From positions 62,001-126,000 of the forward strand of contig CAWBNH010000006.1 in NCBI GenBank assembly GCA_963790085.1: a DNA stretch of 64,000 nt, read 5' to 3'. Both the position numbers and the translations under genes were made by a program. The stretch is from CAXMST01 sp963790085. GTDB taxonomy: Bacteria; Actinomycetota; Thermoleophilia; Solirubrobacterales; 70-9. This document shows positions 43,711-52,139 of this stretch, piece after piece (the stretch's first letter is position 1; the number at the start of each line of letters is the position of its first letter). The notes under the pieces are model-generated. The model did no database searches. It saw only the letters and a program-made list of their open reading frames with translations, and was not told the origin of the DNA.

Positions 43711-46083
43711 CTACGGAGCCTCGCCCTCGCTCGCCCGGCACGCCGCGGGCAGCTCACCCCGCTCGGAGCCGACCGACATCCCCGCCCGGCCGAGCTCCGT
43801 GTAGACGTCGCCCAACAAGTCGGTGCGCAGGACGCAGATCCCGCGCTCCTCGAGGGCCGACAGGGTCTCCGCGGTGGGATGCCCGTAGCCGTTGCCGGCA
43901 CCGACGCTGATCATCGCCGCCCGTGGGGCGCTGCGGTCGAGCAGCGCCCCGAGGCCGGCGTCGGCGCTGCCGTGGTGAGCGACCTTGAGCACGTCGATCG
44001 GGCCCGGATCGACCGCCGTCGCCTCGGCCTCCGCGTCGCCGCCGAGCAGCGCCGTCCAGCCGCCGAACCGGGCCGCGAGGACGAGCGACTCGGCGTTCGG
44101 ATCGACTCCGGGAGCGGCCGGCCCGGGCCTCGGCGAGAGGACCTGGAGTCTGAGCCGGCCGAACGCCAGCTCGGAGCCCTCCGCGACGCGGCTCACCTCG
44201 ACGCCGGCCGCGCGCGCCGTGCCGGCGGCTGCGGGCGCCGGGCGCGCGAGCACGAGGCGGTCGACCCTGGCCGTGGCGAGGACATCGCCGATCGCCCCCG
44301 CATGATCACGCTGATCGTGAGTGATCACGACGGCCCCGAGCCGTTCGACCCCGAGCCGGCGCAGCGAGTCCGAGAGCCCGGCGCCCGGCGGACCGGTATC
44401 GACGAGCGCCGCGGCAGCCCCCGACTGCAGGAGGATCGAGTCCCCCTGTCCGACGTCGATCGCGGTGATCCGCAGGCTCCCGGGGGCCGGCTGGGCCGGC
44501 CCGGTGCCACCGCCGCCGAGGGCTGAGCGAAGCAGAAGCAGCGCCACCAGCAGGGCCACCGACGCACCGACACCACGACCGAAGCCGATCCGCCGCCTTC
44601 GCTGTAGAACGCGGATCGCGGCCCCGACCCCGGCGAGCAGCCCCGCGTAGATCGCGCCGAGGCCCCAGGGCGACGGGGCGGGAAGCTCGATCACCGCCCA
44701 GTCGGCCGCAGCGAACAGCCGCGCGATCGTGCTGATGTAGTCGAGCAGGGGACCCTCGACGACCGCCAGCGGGGCGGTCGGGACGAGCGGCAGCTGCCCG
44801 GCGATCGCTGCCGCCATTCCCAGCCACATGACCGGCGGGATCGCCGGCAGCGCCAGCAGGTTCGCTGGCAGCGACGCCAGCGAGACCGTCTCGAAGTGGT
44901 GGGCCATCAACGGGCCGGTGGCCAGCGTGGCGGCGATCGTCAGGCCGGCCCCCTCACAGGCCGGCCCGGCGAGCCGGCGCCGGCTCGGTTCAGGGGCCAG
45001 GCGCTCGCGCAGGAGTGCCGCGATCGGCGCCGACCACAGCGCGATCCCGATCACGGCGGCGAAGCTCAGCTGCCAGCCGATGTCACCGGCTGCGAGCGGG
45101 TTCAGCAGCAGGGTCGCGAAGGCCGCGAGCAGGGGCACGTAGACCCGGTCCGTAGCCCGACCCGCGAGCCCGGCGACGATCCCGGCGGCGCCCATCACCG
45201 CCGCCCGCTGGATCGACGGCCCCGCCCCGGCGACCGGCACGTAGACCGCGATCAGCGCCAGGACCAGCAGCAGCCTGGCCCTCGGCCCGACGCCGAGGGC
45301 GGCGAGGGCGATGCCCGCGAGGATCGCCAGCAGCATCACGTTCTGCCCGCTTACGGCGAGTAGGTGGGCGAGGCCGGAACGACGGTAGGCCTCGCGGGTC
45401 AGCGCGTCGATCCGGTCGTCCTGTCCGAGGACGAAGCCGAGCGCCAGCGCCGCCTGGGGCGGATCCAGGCCCGCGCTGACCGCGTCCTCGGAGCGACTCC
45501 GGATCCGGTCGAGGAGACCTTCGGGACCGGCCCGCGGCGCCCCCGTGGGGACGACCGCCCGCGCCCGGAGCTCGAGGCCGATCCCGAGCCTGCGGAGATA
45601 CGCCGACCGCCACGGCTCGGGCTCGGTGAGGAAGCCCCGGGCGAGCAGCTGCTCGCCCACCCGCGGCTCGCGCTCGGCGCGATCGGCGACCAGCAGGAGC
45701 CGGCCGCGGTCGGTCTGCAGCGGGATTCGCAGCTCGCCGCCCTCGGCCCGCGGCGGGCCGACGACGAAGCCGGCGAGCTCGATCCGCTCGCCCGGCTCGC
45801 CGGAGGCGGCCGAGCGATCGATCGCCGCGACCCGCAGGGCGCCGAGGCCGAGGCCCGCACAGACGCCGGCCGCCGCAAGCAGCGCCAGCCACAGCAGCGC
45901 CGCCGCAGCCGGCGCCCGTCCCGCTCCCCCCGGGCGGGCGCGGGCGAGCACGAGGCCGGCGAGCACCGCGATCACCATCAGTGCCGGCGCCTCACCCGGA
46001 TCCGCCGACGGAGAGAGGATCAGCCCCGCCGCCGCGCCGGCCAGGGCAGCGTGCCGCCACCAGGCCGTCGGCGGCGCCCTCAC
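43711..46083 (-). CDS. comEC: ComEC/Rec2-family DNA-uptake channel protein
   Basis: The 790-residue membrane protein has a soluble OB-like domain near the N-terminus (DUF4131, about 70-170), the multi-helix Competence domain with the signature LAHLLAVSGQNVMLLAILAG (about 238-257) and a C-terminal metallo-beta-lactamase domain (ITAIDVGQGDSILLQSG, then VVITHDQRDHAGAIGD). It carries single-stranded DNA across the membrane in natural transformation. It overlaps comEA by 4 bp. Other pilus genes are not in the window, so competence cannot be confirmed. Confidence 0.94.
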   Translation of the reverse strand: MRAPPTAWWRHAALAGAAAGLILSPSADPGEAPALMVIAVLAGLVLARARPGGAGRAPAAAALLWLALLAAAGVCAGLGLGALRVAAIDRSAASGEPGERIELAGFVVGPPRAEGGELRIPLQTDRGRLLLVADRAEREPRVGEQLLARGFLTEPEPWRSAYLRRLGIGLELRARAVVPTGAPRAGPEGLLDRIRSRSEDAVSAGLDPPQAALALGFVLGQDDRIDALTREAYRRSGLAHLLAVSGQNVMLLAILAGIALAALGVGPRARLLLVLALIAVYVPVAGAGPSIQRAAVMGAAGIVAGLAGRATDRVYVPLLAAFATLLLNPLAAGDIGWQLSFAAVIGIALWSAPIAALLRERLAPEPSRRRLAGPACEGAGLTIAATLATGPLMAHHFETVSLASLPANLLALPAIPPVMWLGMAAAIAGQLPLVPTAPLAVVEGPLLDYISTIARLFAAADWAVIELPAPSPWGLGAIYAGLLAGVGAAIRVLQRRRRIGFGRGVGASVALLVALLLLRSALGGGGTGPAQPAPGSLRITAIDVGQGDSILLQSGAAAALVDTGPPGAGLSDSLRRLGVERLGAVVITHDQRDHAGAIGDVLATARVDRLVLARPAPAAAGTARAAGVEVSRVAEGSELAFGRLRLQVLSPRPGPAAPGVDPNAESLVLAARFGGWTALLGGDAEAEATAVDPGPIDVLKVAHHGSADAGLGALLDRSAPRAAMISVGAGNGYGHPTAETLSALEERGICVLRTDLLGDVYTELGRAGMSVGSERGELPAACRASEGEAP

Positions 46084-46649
46084 GGCTGCAGTCGTGCGCT
46101 CAGCGCCTCCATCGTCGTCGGTCCGATCCCTGGGATCTGATCGAGGTCCTCGACCGCGGAGACGCCGCCCTGCTGATCACGGAAGTTGACGATCGTCTCC
46201 GCGGTGACCGGGCCGATCCCGTCGATCTCCTCGAGCTGATCGGCGGTCGCGGACCCGAGGCTGATCGGCCCGTCCTCGACGGCTGCACCGGCGGCCGCGG
46301 TGCCGCGGCGGCTGGGCACCACCACCTGCTGACCGTCGGCGAGTCGCGCGGCGAGGTTGATCGCGTCGGGGGTGGCGGCCGGACCGGCGCCACCGGCGCG
46401 CTCCACCGCCTGCTCGACCCGCGAGCCGGCGGGCAGTCGATAGACGCCGGGGTCGCGCACCGCCCCGGAGACGTGGACGACGACGTCGCCGCTCGCCGGG
46501 CCCGGCCCGCCCGATCCGACCGGCTCGGAGGCGAGCGGCGATCCGGCGGCCTCGGAGGACGCCCCCGTCTCGCTCCGCAGCGCTCGGGCCCCGAGCAGCA
46601 GCAACACCACGGCGAGCGCCGCATAGGCACCGACCTGGAGTCGGCTCAT
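46080..46649 (-). CDS. comEA: ComEA-family DNA-binding protein
   Basis: A 189-residue product (ATG 46649) has one N-terminal membrane anchor (LQVGAYAALAVVLLLLG) and a SLBB-like segment (VVVHVSGAVRDPGVYRLPAG). The C-terminal helix-hairpin-helix DNA-binding domain contains ATADQLEEIDGIGPVTAETI and FRDQQGGVSAVEDLDQIPGI. The frame opens at GTG 46691, but the first dozen codons have AT-rich third positions, unlike coding sequence here; 46649 or 46661 is preferred. It precedes and overlaps comEC, the usual arrangement. Confidence 0.9.
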   Translation of the reverse strand: MSRLQVGAYAALAVVLLLLGARALRSETGASSEAAGSPLASEPVGSGGPGPASGDVVVHVSGAVRDPGVYRLPAGSRVEQAVERAGGAGPAATPDAINLAARLADGQQVVVPSRRGTAAAGAAVEDGPISLGSATADQLEEIDGIGPVTAETIVNFRDQQGGVSAVEDLDQIPGIGPTTMEALSARLQP

Positions 46650-46795
46650 CCCGGCACCCATCGGATCACCGCCCCGAGGATCTGACCACACCGCCCGAGC
46701 ATCGCCCCAGGATCGGTGTCCCGCGGTCAGCGGTGTGGCACGCCGCGCCGCGAGTCAGCGCCGCGGTGGTGACGATTGCTGCGCCGGGCGGGCCG

Positions 46796-47077
46796 TCAGC
46801 CGAGCTCGAAGCCGCGGATTCCCCGCGGCTCCTCCTCGATCACCTCGACCCGGCTCACCCGCGCGCCCTCGGGGCCTTCCGCGCACCAGGCGACGAGCTG
46901 CTCGACCCTGTCCGGCGGGCCCTCGAAGCAGGCCTCGACGGTGCCGTCCGGGCGATTACGGGCCGATCCGCTGACGCCGCGGGCCGCGGCCTGCTGCCTT
47001 GCGGATGCGCGAAAGAAGACCCCCTGGACCCGCCCGTGGACGATCACGCGCCGGCGGGCGAGGCCGTCGCCGGCCAC
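46796..47077 (-). CDS. acyP: Acylphosphatase
   Basis: The 93-residue protein hydrolyses acyl phosphates. Family signatures are VHGRVQGVFFRASARQQA (catalytic Arg in VFFR, about 20-26) and GSARNRPDGTVEACFEG (catalytic Asn). It starts at GTG 47077, 2 bp after the cupin stop, so the two genes are probably cotranscribed. The region from 46692 to 46795 after its end (103 bp) shows no gene or clear signal. Confidence 0.92.
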   Translation of the reverse strand: MAGDGLARRRVIVHGRVQGVFFRASARQQAAARGVSGSARNRPDGTVEACFEGPPDRVEQLVAWCAEGPEGARVSRVEVIEEEPRGIRGFELG

Positions 47078-47079
47078 CC

Positions 47080-47478
47080 TCAGTACTCGTCCTCGTCCTC
47101 GTAGCCGGCAACCTCGGCGAGCTGGCGCCCGAAGGTCTCCTCGACCGATACCGCCGGTGACTGCACGGAGACCAGCGCCAGCGGGCCGTCGCCATGGTTG
47201 GCGATCGTGTGGTCGCTCGCCGGCGGGATCAGGGCCAGGTCGCCCGGCTCCAACGTCTCGGTATCACCGGCGGCGGAGAGCGTTCCGGTGCCGCCGACGA
47301 CGACGTAGACCTGCTCGGCCTCCTCGTGCGAGTGCAGGGCCTGCGAGACCCCCGGCGGCACCTCGAGCCAGGTCACGGTCAGGTGGCGGGAGCCGAGCTC
47401 TCCGGCATCCATCAGGATGTGGGAGCTGAGCTGGTGCCAGTCCATGACCGCCGCGTCGGAGAGTCGCCTGACGAGCAT
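47080..47478 (-). CDS. Cupin-domain protein
   Basis: The 132-residue protein is a single small beta-barrel cupin with a metal-ligand pattern. VSQALHSHEEAEQVYVVVGG carries the two His and a Glu of motif 1, and LALIPPASDHTIANHGDG carries the motif 2 His. The C-terminus ends in an acidic run (GYEDEDEY). Function within this broad superfamily cannot be narrowed to an enzyme or regulator. A weak ACAAGT hexamer 8 nt before the ATG might be its -10 box. It precedes acyP. Confidence 0.82.
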   Translation of the reverse strand: MLVRRLSDAAVMDWHQLSSHILMDAGELGSRHLTVTWLEVPPGVSQALHSHEEAEQVYVVVGGTGTLSAAGDTETLEPGDLALIPPASDHTIANHGDGPLALVSVQSPAVSVEETFGRQLAEVAGYEDEDEY

Positions 47479-47532
47479 CTGCGGTGACTTGTACCAAACG
47501 CCCGGCGCGGAAGCGGTCCGGGAAGGCGCCGA

Positions 47533-50040
47533 TCAGCGGACGACGAGGTTGACGAGCCTTCCGGGTACGACGATCTCCTTGATCACGTCGCGGCCGTCGA
47601 GCTGCTCGCTGACGTGAGCGTCGGCGCGCGCGAGCGCCAGCAGCTCGTCATCGTCGAGGCCGGACTCGGCCTCGATCTTCGCCCGGACCCTGCCGTTGAC
47701 CTGAACGACGAGGGTGAAGGTGTCCCTGGCCAGCATCGCTGGGTCGGCCGCGGGCCAGGGCTCCTCCCAGACCCGGCCACCCTCGAGCAGCTCCCAGATC
47801 TCGGCGCCGAGGTGCGGGGCGAAGGGGAAGATCAGCGAGGCGGCGGTCGCCGTCGCGAAGCGCAGGGCCAGATCTCCCTCCGGGTCACCGAACAGGTCGT
47901 CCTTGAGTCGGTAGCCATCGTTGACCAGCTCCATCACGGCCGCGATCGCGGTGTTGAACTGGAAGCCGCGCTCGAAGTCACGGGTCGCCTTGTCGATCGC
48001 CCAGTGCGTCTTGGCCAGCAGCTCGCGGACGCCGGCCTCGGGCCGCTCGGGCAGCTCGCCGTCGGCGGTCGTCCGCTGATCGACCTCGAGGCCGAGCCGC
48101 CAGAGTCGGGCGAGGAACCGGTGCACGCCCTCCGCTCCCTCGTCGACCCAGTCGCCGCCCCGCTCCGGCGGGCCCATGAAGCAGATGTAGGTCCGGGAAG
48201 TGTCGGCGCCGAGTCGCTCGACGTACTCGCGCGGGCTGACGACGTTGCCCTTCGACTTCGACATCTTCGCCCCGTCGCGGGTGATCATCCCCTGCGTGAA
48301 CAGGTTCGTGAACGGCTCCTGCACGTCGAGGTAGCCGCCGTCGGCGAGCGCCTTGGTGAAGAAGCGCGCGTACATCAGATGCAGGATCGCGTGCTCGACG
48401 CCACCGATGTACTGGTCGACCGGCATCCAGTGGTCGGCGATCGAGCGGTCGAACGGCAGCCGGTCGTTGTCGGGGTCGAGGTATCGGAGGAAGTACCACG
48501 AGGAGTCGACGAAGGTGTCCATCGTGTCGGTCTCGCGCCGCGCCGGCCCGCCGCAGGTCGGGCAGGTCGTGGCGACCCAGTCCTCGGCCGCCGCCAGCGG
48601 GCTCCTGCCCTTCGGCTGGTAGTCCTCGATCTCCGGCAGCTCGACCGGGAGTTGATCGTCGGGCACCGGCACCACCCCGCAGCGATCGCAGTGGACGATC
48701 GGGATCGGGCAGCCCCAGTAGCGCTGCCGGGAGAGCAGCCAGTCGCGGAGCCGGTAGTTGACCGCCTCGCGGCCGAGGCCGCGCTCACCGAGCCAGGCGA
48801 TGATCCCCTCCTTGGCCGCTGCCGGCGTCAGGCCATCGAACGGGCCCGAGTTGATCAGCACGTCGTCGGGGCCCTGATCGACGTAGGCCTCGTCGTCGGG
48901 GACCGGCGAGCCCTCGGCGGGGGCGACCACCGGCCGGATCTCGAGCCCGAACCTCCGCGCGAACTCGAAGTCGCGCTCGTCATGGGCGGGAACCGCCATG
49001 ATCGCGCCGGTGCCGTACTCCATCAGCACGTAGTCGGCGACGAACACGGGGATCCGCTCGCCGTTCACCGGGTTGGTGACGGTGCGCCCGATCCGCACGC
49101 CGGTCTTCTCGCGGTCCTCGGCGCCGCGGTCCTCGGCCGAGGCGCGCATCGTCTGCGCGACGTAGTCGCGCACCTCGTCGGCCTCGGGAGTCCCTTCGAT
49201 CAGCCGCTCGATCTCCGGATGCTCGGGGGCGAGGACGAAGAAGGTCGCGCCGAACAGCGTGTCGGGGCGCGTCGTGAACACGGTGAAGTCGAGCTCGAGC
49301 TCCTCGCAGCGGAAGACGGCCTCGGCGCCCTCGGACCGCCCGATCCAGTTGCGCTGCATCGTGACCACGTTCTCCGGCCACGACTCGAGCAGGTCGAAGT
49401 CCTCCAGCAGCCGGTCGGCGTAGTCGGTGATCTTGAAGAACCACTGCTCGAGACGGCGCGGCTCGACCAGCGTTCCGCAACGCTCGCATCGACCGTCGAC
49501 GACCTGCTCGTTGGCGAGCACTGTCGCGTCGTTCGGGCACCACTGGACGGCCGCCTCGTCGCGATAGGCGAGGCCCTGCTCGAACAGCCTCAGGAAGATC
49601 CACTGGGTCCATCGGTAGTAGGAGGGCCAGTCGGTGGCAACCTCACGCGTCCAGTCGATCGAGATGCCCCACTGCTTGAACTGCTCGCGGAACTCCTCGA
49701 TCGAACGCTCGGTCGAGACCCTCGGGTGCTCGCCGGTCCGGATCGCGTGGTTCTCGGCCGGGAGCCCGAAGGCGTCATAGCCCATCGGGTGGATCACGTC
49801 GAAGCCGTTGCGGCGGCGGAAGTGGGCGATCGCGTCGCCGACCGAGTAGACCTTGAGATGGCCGACGTGGGGCTCGCCGGACGGGTAGGGCAGCATCTCG
49901 AGCACGTAGGCCTTCTGCTTGGCGGGATCGAAGCGCTCCTCGCCGGGGTTCGGGACCACCCAGGTGCGCTCCCGCTCCCAGATCTCCTGCCACTTCGCCT
50001 CGATCGGCAAGGGCTCGTATCGCTGCTCCTGGACGCTCAC
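47533..50040 (-). CDS. leuS: Leucyl-tRNA synthetase
   Basis: The 835-residue class Ia enzyme charges tRNA-Leu. It has the HIGH-type motif LPYPSGEPHVGHLKVYS (about 50-66), a CP1 editing domain with TRPDTLFGATFFVLAPEH, a zinc-like CPTCGGPA pair and the KMSKS motif KMSKSKGNVVSPREYVERLG. It starts at GTG 50040 with a TAGACT -10 box 9 nt upstream. The tRNA-Ala gene lies upstream on the same strand. No T-box leader is visible in the 73-bp gap. Confidence 0.97.
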   Translation of the reverse strand: MSVQEQRYEPLPIEAKWQEIWERERTWVVPNPGEERFDPAKQKAYVLEMLPYPSGEPHVGHLKVYSVGDAIAHFRRRNGFDVIHPMGYDAFGLPAENHAIRTGEHPRVSTERSIEEFREQFKQWGISIDWTREVATDWPSYYRWTQWIFLRLFEQGLAYRDEAAVQWCPNDATVLANEQVVDGRCERCGTLVEPRRLEQWFFKITDYADRLLEDFDLLESWPENVVTMQRNWIGRSEGAEAVFRCEELELDFTVFTTRPDTLFGATFFVLAPEHPEIERLIEGTPEADEVRDYVAQTMRASAEDRGAEDREKTGVRIGRTVTNPVNGERIPVFVADYVLMEYGTGAIMAVPAHDERDFEFARRFGLEIRPVVAPAEGSPVPDDEAYVDQGPDDVLINSGPFDGLTPAAAKEGIIAWLGERGLGREAVNYRLRDWLLSRQRYWGCPIPIVHCDRCGVVPVPDDQLPVELPEIEDYQPKGRSPLAAAEDWVATTCPTCGGPARRETDTMDTFVDSSWYFLRYLDPDNDRLPFDRSIADHWMPVDQYIGGVEHAILHLMYARFFTKALADGGYLDVQEPFTNLFTQGMITRDGAKMSKSKGNVVSPREYVERLGADTSRTYICFMGPPERGGDWVDEGAEGVHRFLARLWRLGLEVDQRTTADGELPERPEAGVRELLAKTHWAIDKATRDFERGFQFNTAIAAVMELVNDGYRLKDDLFGDPEGDLALRFATATAASLIFPFAPHLGAEIWELLEGGRVWEEPWPAADPAMLARDTFTLVVQVNGRVRAKIEAESGLDDDELLALARADAHVSEQLDGRDVIKEIVVPGRLVNLVVR

Positions 50041-50049
50041 GAGCCGCGG

Positions 50050-50055
50050 AGTCTA
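50050..50055 (-). promoter_or_regulatory. Predicted -10 element (TAGACT) of leuS
   Basis: Minus-strand TAGACT ends 9 nt before GTG 50040. It abuts the inverted repeat at 50056 that follows tRNA-Ala, so transcription restarts right after that terminator. Confidence 0.5.
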
Positions 50056-50093
50056 GATCGCCGGTCCCCGACGATCAGACCGGGTCGGCGATC
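50056..50093 (-). terminator. Inverted repeat after tRNA-Ala
   Basis: An 8-bp stem pairs GATCGCCG (50056-50063) with CGGCGATC (50086-50093), with a partly paired 22-nt interior. A tandem 12-bp repeat of CGGCGATCGGGG (50086-50097, 50098-50109) leads into it. It probably ends the tRNA transcript; no U tract is present. Confidence 0.5.
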
Positions 50094-50113
50094 GGGGCGG
50101 CGATCGGGGCGAA

Positions 50114-50186
50114 TGGAGCTGATGGGACTCGAACCCACGACCTTGCGGCTGCCAGCCGCACGCTCTCCCAGCTGAGCTACAGCCCC
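50114..50186 (-). tRNA. tRNA-Ala, anticodon GGC
   Basis: The 73-nt cloverleaf folds fully: acceptor stem GGGGCTG/CAGCTCC with the alanine identity pair G3-U70, D-arm GCTC/GAGC, and anticodon stem TGCGG/CCGCA around the loop CTGGCAG. The anticodon GGC is at 50151-50153. The T-arm reads GTGGG-TTCGAGT-CCCAT. The discriminator is A, and CCA is not encoded. It reads GCC and GCU codons. Confidence 0.97.
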
Positions 50187-50192
50187 GGGGAA

Positions 50193-50220
50193 CTCGTAAT
50201 CGGAGGCGAAGTGTAGTCCA
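50193..50220 (-). promoter_or_regulatory. Predicted promoter of tRNA-Ala
   Basis: Minus strand: TGGACT at 50215-50220, a 16-bp spacer and TACGAG at 50193-50198. The -10 ends 6 nt before the mature tRNA 5' end, suggesting little or no 5' trailer to process. The -35 equals that of the yqeY promoter. Confidence 0.4.
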
Positions 50221-50290
50221 GCGCGCCGACCGTCCGTCGGCGGTGCGCGCCACGGCCGCGGCGGGCCTGCGGGCGCGCCGACGAGCGAGC

Positions 50291-51115
50291 CTAGGCGGCG
50301 AGGTCGAGGATCAGCTCGCCGGCACCGTTGCTGCGGACCTCGAAGTCGAGCTCGCAGCGCGACTTCAGCTCGCCGAGCAGGTCGATCGGCTCGCGCAGCG
50401 ACACATCGATGCTGGCCCTGCCGCCGGAGAAGCGCCGGATCGAGATCTCGCTGGTCGCGTCGATCGCGTTGGCGGCATCCTCGAAGCTGACCAGCTGGGA
50501 GAAGTCGCTGAAGGGGCCGATGTCGACGAGGATCCGCTGATCCTCAGGCGGCTCGACGACGGCCGACCCGCCGTGGCGCTCGAGCGCGGCCTCGAGCTCG
50601 GCCAGCTCCGGATCGGGTGGCACGACCGGCCCGGCCGCGGGCTGCAGTGAATCGACGCCGTCCTCGGCCTCCGCACCCTCCCAGACCGAGCCAAGCCGAT
50701 CGATCGAGCGCTCGAGCGCTCTCAGCAGCGACTCCGCCGCACCCTCCGGGGCGCCGACGATCGTCCGCACCCGGCCGCTCACCTCGGCCGCTTCGCGCAG
50801 CGCCTGGAGCCTGATCCTGGTCGCCTGCCCGCGGGCGCCGAGGCGGAGGTCCTCGAGCTCGGCGCCGAGCGCGGCGAGGCCGCGCAGCTCACTGGCAGCG
50901 TGGGAGCGCGAGAGGTCGAGCTCCGCCTCGAGCCAGGCGATGCGCCGATCGCGCTCGGCGCAACCGACGCGGGTCTGCTCGAGCGCCGCCTCGAGCTGCC
51001 CCGACCGGAGCTCATAGGTCCGCGCCAGCTCAGCCGTCCGGCCCGCGGCGAGCTCCGCCTCTGCGAGGACCCGCTCGACGTCGGCCCGGCGATAGCCGAA
51101 CAGCGCTCTTTTCAA
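50291..51115 (-). CDS. DivIVA-like coiled-coil protein with C-terminal alpha/beta domain
   Basis: The 274-residue product starts at TTG 51115 with FGYRRADVERVLAEAELAAG, similar to the DivIVA/GpsB membrane-binding start. A long coiled coil follows (about 20-110, AELARTYELRSGQLEAALEQ). After a linker, a C-terminal domain (about 195-274) shows GPFSDFSQLVSFEDAANAI and FSGGRASIDVSLREPIDLLG, a beta-alpha-beta pattern also seen fused to actinobacterial signalling or cell-division proteins. A role at the cell pole or septum is possible. It lies 104 bp before the tRNA-Ala gene and 21 bp after rsfS. Confidence 0.65.
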   Translation of the reverse strand: MKRALFGYRRADVERVLAEAELAAGRTAELARTYELRSGQLEAALEQTRVGCAERDRRIAWLEAELDLSRSHAASELRGLAALGAELEDLRLGARGQATRIRLQALREAAEVSGRVRTIVGAPEGAAESLLRALERSIDRLGSVWEGAEAEDGVDSLQPAAGPVVPPDPELAELEAALERHGGSAVVEPPEDQRILVDIGPFSDFSQLVSFEDAANAIDATSEISIRRFSGGRASIDVSLREPIDLLGELKSRCELDFEVRSNGAGELILDLAA

Positions 51116-51136
51116 GCCACGCTCGATGCCGTGAGG

Positions 51137-51520
51137 CTAGGCCGGGCGCCGGACGGCATCGGGGGCTCCGGCGCCGAGCCCGAGATCGATCTCCGGCGCC
51201 TCGCCCCAGAGCTGCTCGAGCCGGTAGCGCTCGCGGGTCTCGGGGACGAAGATGTGGAGCACGCAGTCGAGGTAGTCGAGCAGGATCCAGCGGTTCTCCC
51301 CGATCCCCTCGCTGCGGGTCGGCAGCAACCCGTCCTCATGCTTGAGGCGCTGGTAGACCTCGTCGTGGATCGCCTTCGCGAGGCGTTCGTTGCGCGCCGT
51401 GCAGATCAGCATCACGTCCGTGTAGCCGACCAGCTCCGCGACGTCGAGGGCGACGATCTCCTCGGCCTGCTTCTCGTCGGCGATCGCGGCAATCCGACGG
51501 GCCAGCTCGCGGGCGCTCAC
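51137..51520 (-). CDS. rsfS: Ribosomal silencing factor RsfS
   Basis: The 127-residue protein binds L14 and blocks subunit joining in starvation. It carries the family signatures ADEKQAEEIVALDVAELVGY, VMLICTARNERLAKAIHDEV and RWILLDYLDCVLHIFVPETR. A C-terminal tail of about 20 residues (LGLGAGAPDAVRRPA) is extra. It overlaps nadD by 4 bp, as in many bacteria, where nadD-rsfS are adjacent. Confidence 0.93.
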   Translation of the reverse strand: MSARELARRIAAIADEKQAEEIVALDVAELVGYTDVMLICTARNERLAKAIHDEVYQRLKHEDGLLPTRSEGIGENRWILLDYLDCVLHIFVPETRERYRLEQLWGEAPEIDLGLGAGAPDAVRRPA

Positions 51521-52131
51521 GCCGCCACGCTCTCACGGTAGAGACCGCCGCTGGCGATCAGATCGGCGACCGCGTCCGGTACCAGCCAGCGAATCGGCCT
51601 GCCCGCGGCGACCCGCTCGCGGACGATCGTCGAGGAGACGCCGATCTCCGGCATCGCAAGCCACTTGGCCGCACGCTCGGCGCCGAGCTCGCCGAGCACC
51701 CGATCAATCCGCGAGCGATCGACGCCGGGGCGGGCGGCGACCGCGACCCGGGCGAGCTCGAGCACGCGCTCCGGGCGCCGCCAGCGATCGAGTCCCGCCG
51801 CAACATCGGCGCCCATCACGAAGGTCAGCTGGCTCCCTGGAAGCTCATCGGCGAGCAACTCGAGCGTACGGTAGGCATAGGACGGGCCGTCGCGGCCGAC
51901 CTCGAGGTCCGAGACCCGGACACCGTCGAAGTCGGCCACCGCGGCGTCCGCCATCTCGAGGCGCAGCCGCGGTCCCGGCTCGGGCTCGATCCGCTTGTGC
52001 GGCGCCTCGCCGGTCGGCACGAGGATCAGCTGATCGAGCCCCAGGGCCCAGATCGCCTCCTGGGCGAGGACGAGATGCCCCACGTGTGGCGGGTTGAAGG
52101 CACCGCCGAGCACGCCGACCGAGCGGCTCAC
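51517..52131 (-). CDS. nadD: Nicotinate-nucleotide adenylyltransferase
   Basis: The 204-residue enzyme adenylates nicotinate mononucleotide in NAD synthesis. It shows the nucleotide-binding GGAFNPPHVGHLVLAQE (about 9-25) with the catalytic His, FVMGADVAAGLDRWRRPE and the C-terminal VSSTIVRERVAAGRPIRWLV. It begins 8 bp after the proA stop and overlaps rsfS. Confidence 0.95.
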   Translation of the reverse strand: MSRSVGVLGGAFNPPHVGHLVLAQEAIWALGLDQLILVPTGEAPHKRIEPEPGPRLRLEMADAAVADFDGVRVSDLEVGRDGPSYAYRTLELLADELPGSQLTFVMGADVAAGLDRWRRPERVLELARVAVAARPGVDRSRIDRVLGELGAERAAKWLAMPEIGVSSTIVRERVAAGRPIRWLVPDAVADLIASGGLYRESVAA

Positions 52132-52139
52132 CTCGGCAC

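Noticed and set aside
44290..44350. Inactivated ComEC hydrolase site (THDQRDH)
   Set aside because: Many actinobacterial ComEC proteins have Gln at this position of the metallo-beta-lactamase motif, so I do not treat it as a defect.
46650..46691. GTG 46691 as the comEA start
   Set aside because: The first dozen codons have AT-rich third positions unlike the rest of the gene; a GATGCT hexamer upstream leaves some doubt.
50041..50113. T-box riboswitch before leuS
   Set aside because: The gap is only 73 bp and contains a simple hairpin and promoter box without the conserved T-box sequence.
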